Positions 16,066 through 24,372 of a stretch of DNA of 64,000 nucleotides are shown here, piece by piece. The DNA is from Sulfurimonadaceae bacterium (GTDB lineage: Bacteria > Campylobacterota > Campylobacteria > Campylobacterales > Sulfurimonadaceae): assembly GCA_028683835.1 (NCBI GenBank), contig JAQUHB010000005.1, positions 42,187-106,186 of the forward strand, written 5' to 3'. Position 1 is the stretch's first letter, and each line of letters opens with the position of its first letter. Under the pieces are notes generated by a model, which worked only from the letters and a program-made list of their open reading frames with translations, was not told where the DNA came from and ran no database searches. Made by a program: the position numbers and the translations under genes.

Positions 16066-18090
16066 ATGTTAGTAAACTTACAAAGAGCAATACAAAGTAT
16101 TACTGAAAAAATTGGTTTTTTTCAACCTTTATATGAAGCGATTATAAACTCTTTTCAAGCAAATGCAAACAATATAGAGATTTCTTTTATTAAAGATGAA
16201 CATGAAAATATTTTAGGCTATAAAATAAAAGATGATGGAGATGGTTTTACAGATGAAAATATAAAATCATATTTAACACTTTGGAGTGATTATAAAATAA
16301 AACTAGGTGCTCTTGGTAGTGGTAGAATTATGTGTTTAAAAGTATTTGATGATATTTTAGTTGAAAGTCAGACTAAAAATACGAAAAACTTAAATGGACA
16401 AAAAGTCAAATTTGACTTTAATAAAAATTTTACAGCTAATTCAATAGAGGAAATAGACAAAGTAGAAAATGCTTCAACTACGAGTTATACATATACTACA
16501 TTTCAAAATATAAATGAAGAATATATAAAACAAAACGGACACGAAAAATACGATATAGAAAAAATAAAAAATGATTTATTTATTAAGTTATTACCTATGT
16601 TTATTCGATTTAAAAATGAAGAAAAAATATTTTCAATAAGTATTGAAAAAGAAAAATGGTTAAATGAAAAAAATTTAAAAGAAAGATTTGATGAGCATAA
16701 CTTTTTAAATAAAGATTTTTGTATTACTGTGGATTTATCTAAGTTTGATAAAGAAAACAATGATATAAAAAATGAAAAAACATATACATTCGATTTACTT
16801 TATAGAGTTCAAAAAGATGATAAAAATACTTTAGAACAGTTCTATGGTGCTTCAGATAGGTATATAAAGGAATTTGCCAAAGGTGTAAGGTTAGAAAAAC
16901 TAGACTCAGGATACAGTGGAATCTTTTGTTTAACATCAGACTATTTTGAGGAGAATCGAGTAAAAGATTCAAGGAATGAGTTTGTTATTGGTTTTGGAGA
17001 AAGCAATCCAACGAAAGAAAATCCAATTACATTTCCAGAAATTAATGAATTACTGAGAAAGAAATTAGATGAAATATTAAAAGAAACATTTCCTCAAGTA
17101 GAAGAAAATTTAGAAAAAAGAAAGCAGAAAATAATAGAACAATTTCCACATTTAACACGGTATGTAAATAAAATTGAGAATTTGACTATTTCAGAATCTA
17201 ATATCTTAAAAAAGGCAGAAAAAGAATTTTTTGAAGAGACAAAAAAAGTCAGAAAAGAAGTTAAAAAGTTTACGGATGCACTTAAAAAAGATAAAACTAA
17301 TTTCAGTGAAAAAAAATTTAAAGAGATAACGAGTCATTTTACTGAAGTAGGAAGAGAACAGCTTGCTGATTATATTGGATATAGACAAACTATTATTGAT
17401 ATGTTAATTGAAATTTATGATGAAACATCAAAAAACAAATCTGCTTTCAAAGAAAAGGATATTCATAATTTATTTATGCCAAAAGGTAACACAAGTCAAG
17501 ACTTATTTACTTATGCCAATAATGTTTGGATTTTTGATGATAAATTTATGTCCTATAACTATTGTGCAAGTGATAAAACTATTGCCAAAATAGTAAGCGA
17601 TGTTACAGGAAAAACAGTAGATGAAGTTATTAAACATCACAGAAATCAAGAACCTGATTTGGTTATGTTTTATTCTAATCAGGATAGCGAGTATAAAGAT
17701 GTTTTATTGATAGAATTTAAACGCTTAAATAATGAATTGTCAGAAAAGAAAAAAGCAATTATGCAACTTCAAGATTATCCAATGTACATTAGAAAAAATA
17801 TAGAGAATGTTAGAAGCATATTTTCTTATACAATTATTGATATTGATGAACCCTTTAGAGAATGGTTAACTGATTCACAAACTTTTGATGAATATTCTTT
17901 TGGGGATAGTACAAATAAAATCAGTTCATTCTATAAATATATTAGTGGCAAAGATGGGGCTATTAATGCACATTTAAATGTTATAGAATTTTTTCAAGTT
18001 TTACAAGATGCAAATAAAAGAAATCAAGTATTTTTAGATATTTTAAAACAGACTTTTAACGTAAATAATAATGGTGAAAAAGAGCAGTAG
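16066..18090 (+). CDS. GHKL (MORC/MutL-like) ATPase fused to a PD-(D/E)XK nuclease
   Basis: A 674-residue protein. The N-terminal GHKL ATPase fold has the N box E24...N28 (LYEAIINSFQANA), G1 motif D56-D-G-D-G60, and G2 motif G81-ALGSG86. A middle transducer-like region and a charged helical, coiled-coil segment (about 355-420) follow. The C-terminal third contains NNVWIFDDKFMSYNYCASDK and then a PD-(D/E)XK nuclease core: P530-D531, E550-F-K552, and a helix with QLQDY. Such architectures were described by Iyer, Abhiman and Aravind in restriction-modification settings related to MORC ATPases. The gene is strikingly AT-rich against its neighbours and is followed without a gap by an adenine methyltransferase. 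Likely an ATP-driven restriction effector (inference). ATG 16066 has AAAGGAAT upstream. Confidence 0.8.
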   Translation: MLVNLQRAIQSITEKIGFFQPLYEAIINSFQANANNIEISFIKDEHENILGYKIKDDGDGFTDENIKSYLTLWSDYKIKLGALGSGRIMCLKVFDDILVESQTKNTKNLNGQKVKFDFNKNFTANSIEEIDKVENASTTSYTYTTFQNINEEYIKQNGHEKYDIEKIKNDLFIKLLPMFIRFKNEEKIFSISIEKEKWLNEKNLKERFDEHNFLNKDFCITVDLSKFDKENNDIKNEKTYTFDLLYRVQKDDKNTLEQFYGASDRYIKEFAKGVRLEKLDSGYSGIFCLTSDYFEENRVKDSRNEFVIGFGESNPTKENPITFPEINELLRKKLDEILKETFPQVEENLEKRKQKIIEQFPHLTRYVNKIENLTISESNILKKAEKEFFEETKKVRKEVKKFTDALKKDKTNFSEKKFKEITSHFTEVGREQLADYIGYRQTIIDMLIEIYDETSKNKSAFKEKDIHNLFMPKGNTSQDLFTYANNVWIFDDKFMSYNYCASDKTIAKIVSDVTGKTVDEVIKHHRNQEPDLVMFYSNQDSEYKDVLLIEFKRLNNELSEKKKAIMQLQDYPMYIRKNIENVRSIFSYTIIDIDEPFREWLTDSQTFDEYSFGDSTNKISSFYKYISGKDGAINAHLNVIEFFQVLQDANKRNQVFLDILKQTFNVNNNGEKEQ

Positions 18091-19101
18091 ATGAATTATA
18101 TAGGCTCAAAATTAAAATTATCAAGTTTTTTAAAAGATGAAATCCTACGAGTGCTAGATGGAGAGTTGTCTGATAAGATCTTTTGCGACATCTTTGCAGG
18201 AACGGGAATAGTTGGTAGGACGTTTAAAAAAGATGTGAAAAGTGTTATCAGTAATGATTTGGAGCATTATAGTTTTGTTTTAAATAAAAACTATATAGAA
18301 AACTCCAACGTGTTGGATAATAAAGAGGATTATATTGAGAGGCTTAACAGCCTACCACTCATGGAAGATGGATTTATTTATCAAAATTATTGCATGGGAA
18401 GCGGAAGCGGTCGGCAGTATTTTAGTGATCTAAACGGGCAAAAGATAGATACGATTAGAATCAAGATACAAGAGCTTCATGAGTCTAAAGAGATAGATGA
18501 TGCGATGTTTTATTTTTTACTTGCTTCTCTGATAGAGAGTGCAGATAAAGTTGCGAACACTGCTTCGGTTTATGGGGCGTTTTTAAAACATATTAAAAAA
18601 TCTGCTGCAAAAGAGTTGGTACTTGAAGCAGCAGATTTTAAGATAGATGAATCCGAACATAAAGTTTATAATGAGGATGCAAACGAACTTACAAATAAAA
18701 TAGAAGGTGACATCCTATATCTTGATCCTCCGTACAACGAAAGACAATACAGCGCAAATTATCATATCTTAAATACGATTTCACTCTACGATAAGTTTAT
18801 TCCAAAAGGAAAGACAGGGCTGAGAGAGTATAATCGCTCTGATTATTGTAAAAAGAAAACAGTTCATGAAAGTTTTGAGGAGCTCATAAAAGACGCAAAA
18901 TTCAAATACATTTTTTTGAGTTATAACAATGAGGGAATCATGAGTGAGGAAGAGGTTAAAAATATTATGATGAAGTACGGTAAGTATGAGCTTGCGACAA
19001 AAGAGTACCAAAGATTTAAAGCAGATAAAACAGAAAATAGAAATCACACAGCAACTTCTACCTATGAATATTTACATATATTAATAAAGGATGCGTATTG
19101 A
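18091..19101 (+). CDS. D12-class DNA N6-adenine methyltransferase
   Basis: A 336-residue alpha-type adenine methyltransferase. The start NYIGSKLKL matches the (N)YIGSK/GGK opening of Dam/D12 enzymes; the SAM-binding motif I is IFAGTGIVG (about residues 35-43), and the catalytic motif IV is DPPYNERQY with D212-P-P-Y215. The order motif I then DPPY fits the family. The ATG directly follows the stop of the ATPase-nuclease gene, so the two are a translationally coupled pair; the methyltransferase would protect host sites from the partner nuclease. The recognition sequence cannot be read. Its stop (TGA 19099-19101) overlaps the TTG start of tsaD. Confidence 0.88.
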   Translation: MNYIGSKLKLSSFLKDEILRVLDGELSDKIFCDIFAGTGIVGRTFKKDVKSVISNDLEHYSFVLNKNYIENSNVLDNKEDYIERLNSLPLMEDGFIYQNYCMGSGSGRQYFSDLNGQKIDTIRIKIQELHESKEIDDAMFYFLLASLIESADKVANTASVYGAFLKHIKKSAAKELVLEAADFKIDESEHKVYNEDANELTNKIEGDILYLDPPYNERQYSANYHILNTISLYDKFIPKGKTGLREYNRSDYCKKKTVHESFEELIKDAKFKYIFLSYNNEGIMSEEEVKNIMMKYGKYELATKEYQRFKADKTENRNHTATSTYEYLHILIKDAY

Positions 19102-20075
19102 TTCTTTCCATAGAAAGCTCATGTGACGACAGCGCGATAGCGATTACCGAGATCGCTACATATAAGCTTCTTTTTCACAAGAAGATATCTCAAGAATTAG
19201 AACATTCAGTTTATGGCGGTGTCGTTCCTGAATTGGCTTCTCGTCTTCATGCCGAGGCTTTACCGCGTATATTAGAGCTTTGTAAACCATACTTTTCAGA
19301 GCTTAAAGCTGTAGCAGTAACGACGACTCCGGGACTTGCCGTAACACTTGTGGAAGGTGTGACAATGGCAAAGGCGATAAGCATCGCTTTGAAAATTCCT
19401 ATTATCGGCGTGAATCACCTCAAAGGGCATATCTACTCGCTTTTTATCGAAAAAGAGACCGCTTTTCCTTTGACAGTATTACTTGTCTCTGGCGGACATA
19501 CACAGGTGATCGAAGCAAAGAGTTTTGAAGATATGAAAGTCATTGCAACGACGACGGATGACAGCTTCGGCGAGAGTTTTGACAAGGTGGCAAAGATGAT
19601 GGAGCTAGGTTATCCCGGAGGACCACTGATCGAGAAACTGGCTTTAGGCGGAGATAGAAAAAGATACGCTTTTACAGTTCCTCTGCATCAATCTCCGCTT
19701 ATCGCTTTTAGCTACTCGGGGCTTAAAAACGCTGTACGGCTTGCTGTTTTAGAAGGAACAAAAGAGGATTATAAAGATATCGCCGCGTCGTTTGAATATA
19801 TTGCAGTTGCGCATTTGATTCAAAAACTCAAAAAATATTTCAAGACGAATCCTCCTAAAAAGTTTGCAATTGTCGGCGGTGCAAGTGCGAATCTTTATCT
19901 TCGTAAACAGATTGAAACATTATTAGCACCTTATAGTGCTACGCTTTTACTCTCTGAACTCAAATATTGTTCTGATAATGCGGCAATGATCGGAAGAGTA
20001 GCTATAGATATGTATAATAAAGAGATGTTTACATCGCATAATGAGTTACATGTAAGTTCGAGAAGCGTACTGTAG
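19098..20075 (+). CDS. tsaD: tRNA threonylcarbamoyladenosine transferase TsaD
   Basis: A 325-residue ASKHA-fold protein that transfers threonylcarbamoyl to A37 of ANN-decoding tRNAs, together with TsaB and TsaE; usually essential. The start [15 protein letters not shown] is the family signature, NHLKGHIYS holds the metal-binding His pair, and SGGHTQ and a later NAAMIG are conserved nucleotide-site segments. The start is TTG 19098, overlapping the methyltransferase stop by four bases, with AAAGG at 19087-19090 as ribosome binding site. Its expression is thus probably coupled to the foreign-looking pair upstream. Confidence 0.95.
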   Translation: MILSIESSCDDSAIAITEIATYKLLFHKKISQELEHSVYGGVVPELASRLHAEALPRILELCKPYFSELKAVAVTTTPGLAVTLVEGVTMAKAISIALKIPIIGVNHLKGHIYSLFIEKETAFPLTVLLVSGGHTQVIEAKSFEDMKVIATTTDDSFGESFDKVAKMMELGYPGGPLIEKLALGGDRKRYAFTVPLHQSPLIAFSYSGLKNAVRLAVLEGTKEDYKDIAASFEYIAVAHLIQKLKKYFKTNPPKKFAIVGGASANLYLRKQIETLLAPYSATLLLSELKYCSDNAAMIGRVAIDMYNKEMFTSHNELHVSSRSVL

Positions 20076-20120
20076 TCTTAAATGAAGCTTATGCCAAAAG
20101 TGATATAAGCTAATTAAGAC
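20075..20120 (+). terminator. Bulged hairpin after tsaD
   Basis: GTCTTAA (20075-20081) and AGCTTAT (20086-20092) pair with ATAAGCT (20105-20111) and TTAAGAC (20114-20120), with an internal loop. No T run follows, so it may be a weak or Rho-assisted terminator, or a leader structure for tpx. Confidence 0.4.
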
Positions 20121-20150
20121 AAAAATTATCCGATTTAAGTAAACTGTCGC

Positions 20151-20156
20151 TATAAA
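20151..20156 (+). promoter_or_regulatory. Possible -10 element for tpx
   Basis: TATAAA lies 29 bases before the tpx ATG, after CTGTCGC. Position and base content fit a -10 box; no clear -35 is visible. Confidence 0.35.
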
Positions 20157-20184
20157 AAATCAAAATCAAATACAAGGAGCCAAA

Positions 20185-20688
20185 ATGGCAACTACAAAAT
20201 TCAAAGGTACAGACGTAGAATTATTAGGAAATGAAGTAAATGTTGGTGATAAAGCACCAGAAGTTACAGTTGTAAACTCAGACGGTTTAGGTGACGTTGT
20301 AGTTGGTGGAGCTCAAGGGCACAAACAACTTATTATTGTTGTTCCTTCATTAGACACAGGTGTATGTGCTGCTGAAACTCGTAATTTCAACGCAAAAGCT
20401 GCTGGTTTAGAAGGTGTTAAACCAACTATCGTTTCTTTAGACTTACCATTTGCTGCTGGTCGTTTTTGTCAAGCAGAAGGTATCTCAAATCTAACTGTTA
20501 CTTCAGATTTCCGTAATAAAGATTTCGCAAACGCATACGGTGTACTTCTTGGTGGTTCTGTACTTGCTGGTGTTACATGTAGAGCAATCTTCGCTGTAAA
20601 CGAAGAAGGTATCGTAACTTACAAAGAGATCGTTCCTGAAATTACTGAAGAGCCAAACTACGAAGCAGCTCTTAACGCTGTTAAATAA
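20185..20688 (+). CDS. tpx: Thiol peroxidase Tpx
   Basis: A 167-residue atypical two-cysteine peroxiredoxin that reduces hydroperoxides with thioredoxin. The peroxidatic Cys is in SLDTGVCAAETRNFN and the resolving Cys in GRFCQAEGI, both conserved in Tpx. The length matches the family. It has a strong ribosome binding site (AAGGAGCC) and codons with the favoured third bases expected of a highly expressed gene. It is monocistronic: a hairpin lies upstream and a textbook terminator downstream. Confidence 0.97.
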   Translation: MATTKFKGTDVELLGNEVNVGDKAPEVTVVNSDGLGDVVVGGAQGHKQLIIVVPSLDTGVCAAETRNFNAKAAGLEGVKPTIVSLDLPFAAGRFCQAEGISNLTVTSDFRNKDFANAYGVLLGGSVLAGVTCRAIFAVNEEGIVTYKEIVPEITEEPNYEAALNAVK

Positions 20689-20723
20689 TTTTAACTAAAA
20701 AAACTAAACTACTCCTCCTACTT

Positions 20724-20754
20724 GCTCAGAGCATTGCCTGCTCTGAGCTTTTTT
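20724..20754 (+). terminator. Rho-independent terminator of tpx
   Basis: A perfect 10-bp stem, GCTCAGAGCA (20724-20733) with TGCTCTGAGC (20739-20748), loop TTGCC, followed by six T (20749-20754). Confidence 0.93.
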
Positions 20755-20804
20755 AAACATTTCTACGATAAACTTGCTTTTTTAAATATTTCAGAGGCTT
20801 TCTT

Positions 20805-21536
20805 ATGAAAAAGATATTGTCTATTTTAACTCTTACCGTTTTTATGAGTGCAAACTCTTATGCTGATATCACAAAAGTCGAGATGGGCGCAGGTATTTGG
20901 ATGCAGACTCCAAGTGGATCTGTAAATTATAATGGCGGTGCAAACGGTTTCAATGTGATGAACGAAACACAAGATAGTTCTGGGTATATTTGGGCACTTG
21001 TAAAACATCCGCTTTCTACTATCCCTAATTTTCGTGTAGAGTATGTAAAGATCTCTTCAGATGGTACTGCAAATGGAAGTTGGGGATCAACACCGATAGT
21101 GTCGAGCAAAAGTACTCTCGATATACGACAGATTGATCTGATCCCTTATTATAATATTTTAGATAATACTTTTTGGACAACGTTAGATCTTGGAATCGAT
21201 ATAAAAGTTGTGGATTTAGCTTATAAGATTGCATCAGCTTCTTATGAATATAAAAAAACAGTGCCCCTTCCAATGGCTTATGCAAGAGTAAGAGTAGAAG
21301 TTCCAAGAAGTAATCTCGGCGGGGAAGCAGATATAAAATATATAACAGACGGTAGTTCGATTATCTCTGATGCAAGGGTGAAATTTGACTATACTTTTAG
21401 ATCCTTTCTTGTGCTTCAACCTGCATTAGAGGTCGGTTATAGAGTACAAAAAATAAGAATTGATGAATCAGGTGAGGATATTAAAACAAATATAGATTTT
21501 GCTGGATTTTATACCGGTTTGATGTTGAGATTTTAA
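20805..21536 (+). CDS. TIGR04219-type outer membrane beta-barrel protein
   Basis: A 243-residue protein with a signal peptide (MKKILSILTLTVFMSANSYA) and a mature N-terminus VEMGAGIWMQTPSGSVNY that fits the TIGR04219 outer membrane family (an opening of the type GAG.W...PSG). Alternating strands follow and the chain ends in GLMLRF with a terminal Phe, as for barrels inserted by the Bam complex. The function of the family is unknown. The deacetylase gene starts two bases after its stop, so the two are very likely co-transcribed and may both act on the envelope. Confidence 0.8.
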   Translation: MKKILSILTLTVFMSANSYADITKVEMGAGIWMQTPSGSVNYNGGANGFNVMNETQDSSGYIWALVKHPLSTIPNFRVEYVKISSDGTANGSWGSTPIVSSKSTLDIRQIDLIPYYNILDNTFWTTLDLGIDIKVVDLAYKIASASYEYKKTVPLPMAYARVRVEVPRSNLGGEADIKYITDGSSIISDARVKFDYTFRSFLVLQPALEVGYRVQKIRIDESGEDIKTNIDFAGFYTGLMLRF

Positions 21537-21538
21537 GA

Positions 21539-22210
21539 ATGAAGTTTTTTTTATTGAGTTTTATAGCCATATTTTCTAGTTTGACTGCTTTTGCTGATGT
21601 CATTACAACTTTTGATCCGCACGGAAAGAAAGAGATAGCTTTGACTTTTGATGCTTGTGAAACAAAAACTCCTTCTTATTTTGATCCTGTGATTTTGGAA
21701 TATCTTATCGCACATAAAATTGCTGCGACTTTTTTTGTGAGTGCAAAATTTGCACTAAGAAATTCTGAGATTTTAAGTGAAATCACTCAAAAATATCCAT
21801 TTTTAGAGATAGAAAACCATTCCTATCACCATTATGCACATATGGAAGATCTTAATGCCTCAATGGTTCATGAGGAGATAAAATCTACTGAAGATATTAT
21901 CTATAATATAACAGGAATACGAACAAAATACTTCAGGTTTCCTGCTGGAAATTATGATGAATCAACGCTAGAAACTGTTGAATCAATGGGATATAAAGTT
22001 GTACATTGGAGTTTTGCAAGTGGTGATCCAGATAAAAATGTGAGGGCTGAGAAGATGATAACTTGGGTGACAAATAAAACAAAATTAGGCGATATTTTGA
22101 TCTTCCATATTAATGGTCGTGGGTATGAAACGCCAAAAGCACTGCCAGAGATCGTGGAAACTTTACAGAAAAAAGGTTATACCTTTGTTCGATTGGATAA
22201 AGTTCTTTAA
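21539..22210 (+). CDS. Polysaccharide deacetylase (NodB-like), periplasmic
   Basis: A 223-residue protein with a signal peptide (MKFFLLSFIAIFSSLTAFA) and a NodB homology domain: motif 1 ALTFDACETK, motif 2 with the metal-binding His pair in ENHSYHHYAH, motif 3 FRFPAGNYDE, and HWSFASGDPD and ILIFHINGRG for motifs 4 and 5. The usual motif 1 is TFDDG; here the second Asp, normally a metal ligand, is Ala, a change that some family members show. Likely substrate is peptidoglycan or an exopolysaccharide N-acetyl group (inference). It forms a pair with the upstream outer membrane protein. Confidence 0.85.
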   Translation: MKFFLLSFIAIFSSLTAFADVITTFDPHGKKEIALTFDACETKTPSYFDPVILEYLIAHKIAATFFVSAKFALRNSEILSEITQKYPFLEIENHSYHHYAHMEDLNASMVHEEIKSTEDIIYNITGIRTKYFRFPAGNYDESTLETVESMGYKVVHWSFASGDPDKNVRAEKMITWVTNKTKLGDILIFHINGRGYETPKALPEIVETLQKKGYTFVRLDKVL

Positions 22211-22243
22211 GGTAAGCGATTCAAGCTCTTTACCCTAAAGAAC
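22202..22243. terminator. Bidirectional hairpin between convergent genes
   Basis: GTTCTTTA-a-GGTAA (22202-22215) pairs with TTACC-c-TAAAGAAC (22230-22243), a 14-base arm with one mismatch, between the convergent deacetylase and murB genes. It overlaps the deacetylase stop. It probably stops transcription from both sides. Confidence 0.6.
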
Positions 22244-22255
22244 ACTCTACATCCA

Positions 22256-23050
22256 TTAGACACTTGGCATGTAAGCTTTGTCAACAATGATAATCTCTCG
22301 TTGGAGTTCAATGCCAAACTCTGCTTTCACTTTTTGTTCTACAAGTAAGATTAGCTCCATCGCGTCTTCAAATGTTCCGTTTCCGTGATTGACTAAAAAG
22401 TTTGCATGCACTGAGCTAAACTCCATATCTCCGATACGTTTTCCTTTGAGACCGACAGCTTCTATAAGCCTGCCAGCGTAGTCTCCAACAGGATTTTTAA
22501 AACAGCTTCCTGCACTTGATTCTTTGGGTTGGTTAGAACGCATATTTTTGAAAAGATCCATCTTCTCTTCGCTAAATCCATCTTCTATTTTGAATTTTGC
22601 TTCAAAGACTACATCTTCAATTGCTGTAAATCTATAGCCATGATCAATATCTTCTTTTACTACTTGACCCTTACATGTGAGAATAGAGACAAGGTTATTA
22701 AAGATTTCAAATTCTTTGAGTCCGGCATTCATTTTAAGCATGCCACCCAAAGTTCCAGGTAAACGTGATACAAATTCAAAGTTGGCAATATTGTTTTTTT
22801 TACAAAAAGAGACAATCTTTCCACTTGGAGTTGCTGCACCGATCACTAAAAAATCATCTTCTATCTTAATGTAATCATACTTTTTGCTTAACATCATAAG
22901 CGGTGGCGGATTTGTTCCTATAAGGACGTTGTTTGAAGCTCCTAGAAGATAATGATCATGAGGATATTGAAAATCTTCGATCATAAAAACATCAGCTTCT
23001 TGACCGATTTTGATAGAGCTAAATTGCTTAAAATTGATAGTTTTTTTCAT
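22256..23050 (-). CDS. murB: UDP-N-acetylenolpyruvoylglucosamine reductase MurB
   Basis: A 264-residue FAD enzyme that reduces UDP-GlcNAc-enolpyruvate to UDP-MurNAc in peptidoglycan synthesis. FAD-binding features are GASNNVLIG and the central RLPGTLGGMLKMNAG; the catalytic Ser lies in ESSAGSCFKNP, and GLKGKRIGDMEFSSVHANF is the conserved C-terminal segment. It is of the short form known in Campylobacterota. The start is ATG 23050, two bases after the fliQ stop with no evident ribosome binding site; a TTG four codons upstream overlaps fliQ and is less likely. Translation is probably coupled to fliQ. Confidence 0.95.
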   Translation of the reverse strand: MKKTINFKQFSSIKIGQEADVFMIEDFQYPHDHYLLGASNNVLIGTNPPPLMMLSKKYDYIKIEDDFLVIGAATPSGKIVSFCKKNNIANFEFVSRLPGTLGGMLKMNAGLKEFEIFNNLVSILTCKGQVVKEDIDHGYRFTAIEDVVFEAKFKIEDGFSEEKMDLFKNMRSNQPKESSAGSCFKNPVGDYAGRLIEAVGLKGKRIGDMEFSSVHANFLVNHGNGTFEDAMELILLVEQKVKAEFGIELQREIIIVDKAYMPSV

Positions 23051-23051
23051 A

Positions 23052-23318
23052 CTATTGTACAAATGTTGGAATTTGATTGAAAATATTTGTTGCGAAGTCT
23101 ACCATTTCATTCATCATCCAAGGCATTGTCAAAATAATAATGACGACAACACCAATAATTTTAGGAATAAAAGAGAGAGTCATCTCATTGATCTGTGTTG
23201 TTGCCTGAAAGATACTCACTGCTAAACCGATAAGCATCCCAACTAAAAGACTTGGAAGAGACAATAAAAGAGCAATTTTGAAAGTTTGGATCCCTAAAGC
23301 GATGAGTTGTGCATCCAT
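23052..23318 (-). CDS. fliQ: Flagellar export apparatus protein FliQ
   Basis: An 88-residue inner membrane protein with two membrane hairpin segments (KIALLLSLPSLLVGMLIGLA and PKIIGVVVIIILTMPWMM) and the family signature FQATTQINEMTLSFIPKI between them. FliQ is part of the FliPQR export gate of the flagellar type III secretion system. Its ATG overlaps the mqnD stop by one base (TAATG), so it sits in an mqnD-fliQ-murB operon. Single flagellar genes placed among metabolic genes are typical of this group. Confidence 0.95.
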   Translation of the reverse strand: MDAQLIALGIQTFKIALLLSLPSLLVGMLIGLAVSIFQATTQINEMTLSFIPKIIGVVVIIILTMPWMMNEMVDFATNIFNQIPTFVQ

Positions 23319-24193
23319 TATGAGTTTCTCAAGTTTTCATATTGCGTAGGGATGAGATAATCTTCTATCTTAAGTGGAATATCATAAAATCCGTATTCAT
23401 AACCTATCTCATAGAGTTTGTTTATAGCTTTTAATTGAAGGGTACTCATACTGATAGAATCATCATTGGCATAAAGCTCCAAATATTTTTCCAAAGTAGG
23501 CGCGTCAACACGAACAAGATCACGCTCGATAAGCATTTTGGAGAGTCTCTCTTTGTGAAGTCGGGCAACATCGACAGCTTTTGTTAATGTCTTTTCATAC
23601 TCAATGGCTTTATTAAGAGGGATCGAACGACGAATTGCCATTCCGCCAAGAGGAAGAGGAAGCTCTTTTCCTGCGAGTTCTTGCCAGATATCCCAAAGTT
23701 CGCGTTCTGTTTCAAGTTCATCTGAATAAGTAAGGATACTCTCATGTATCAAGACGCCTGCGTCAACTTTACCACTAATAACAGCTTCTTCGATTTCAAG
23801 AAAGTTCATATAAGTAACACGAGCATCGGGGTAGGCGATGCGAAAAAGCATCGCATTTGTAGTATATTTACCACTGAGCGCTACTTTGAAGTTTGTCTTG
23901 AGTTTTGTTTCTTTCTTTTTGACAAGTTTGGGTCCATAACCCTCGCCAAAACTCACAGCCGTACGAAGAGGTGCATATTCATTACTAATATGCGGATAAA
24001 GTGCAAAACTGATAGCTGCAATATCATAAACTCCATCCATAGCGGCAACATTTAAAGTTTCTATATCGAGGGCAACATTGTCAAATGTGACACCGTCCAT
24101 GTTTACCCAGCCAAACTTAATGGCATAGTACATAAAGATATCATCAGCATCGGGAGAGTGTGCAATAAGCATTTTTTTCAAAGTTACATCCAT
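23318..24193 (-). CDS. mqnD: 1,4-dihydroxy-6-naphthoate synthase MqnD
   Basis: A 291-residue periplasmic-binding-like enzyme of the futalosine menaquinone pathway, which cuts cyclic dehypoxanthine futalosine to 1,4-dihydroxy-6-naphthoate. Hallmarks are AHSPDADDIFMYYA near the start, a SFALYPHI stretch, AVISGKVDAGVLIHE and LGGMAIRR. The likely start is ATG 24193 (MDVTLKKMLIAHSP) although no good ribosome binding site precedes it; the upstream in-frame extension is basic and unlike the family. MqnA, the first enzyme of the pathway, is encoded elsewhere in the window. Confidence 0.92.
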   Translation of the reverse strand: MDVTLKKMLIAHSPDADDIFMYYAIKFGWVNMDGVTFDNVALDIETLNVAAMDGVYDIAAISFALYPHISNEYAPLRTAVSFGEGYGPKLVKKKETKLKTNFKVALSGKYTTNAMLFRIAYPDARVTYMNFLEIEEAVISGKVDAGVLIHESILTYSDELETERELWDIWQELAGKELPLPLGGMAIRRSIPLNKAIEYEKTLTKAVDVARLHKERLSKMLIERDLVRVDAPTLEKYLELYANDDSISMSTLQLKAINKLYEIGYEYGFYDIPLKIEDYLIPTQYENLRNS

Positions 24194-24260
24194 TAGTAAA
24201 TAAATCAATTTAATTTTAACCAAATAACGCTAAAATTGCACACTATTTTATGTGTAAACA

Positions 24261-24270
24261 CTACATGTAA
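24261..24270. repeat. CTACATGTAA, one-mismatch copy of the 10-bp palindrome
   Basis: In the mqnD-recA divergent gap. One base differs from TTACATGTAA, the motif repeated across the window. Confidence 0.6.
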
Positions 24271-24301
24271 GATATTGTATGACAAAATGCAATACTTTTT
24301 A

Positions 24302-24328
24302 AATCATATTACAAAATGAAATATGATT
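24302..24328. promoter_or_regulatory. 9-bp inverted repeat upstream of recA
   Basis: AATCATATT (24302-24310) and AATATGATT (24320-24328) form a perfect inverted repeat with a nine-base spacer, about 45 bases before recA. It could be an operator or a leader hairpin. It does not resemble known SOS boxes, and Campylobacterota generally lack LexA. Confidence 0.4.
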
Positions 24329-24372
24329 AGTCTAATAAATTTCTGGGAAAGCCCCAATAAGTGAGCAATACA

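Noticed and set aside
16066..19101. Absence of TTACATGTAA in the nuclease-methyltransferase pair as proof of transfer
   Set aside because: Other native stretches, for example about 40.2-52.8 kb, also lack exact copies, so the absence carries little weight.
24194..24372. Search for an SOS box before recA
   Set aside because: No known LexA-type motif; the inverted repeat found is AT-rich and different.
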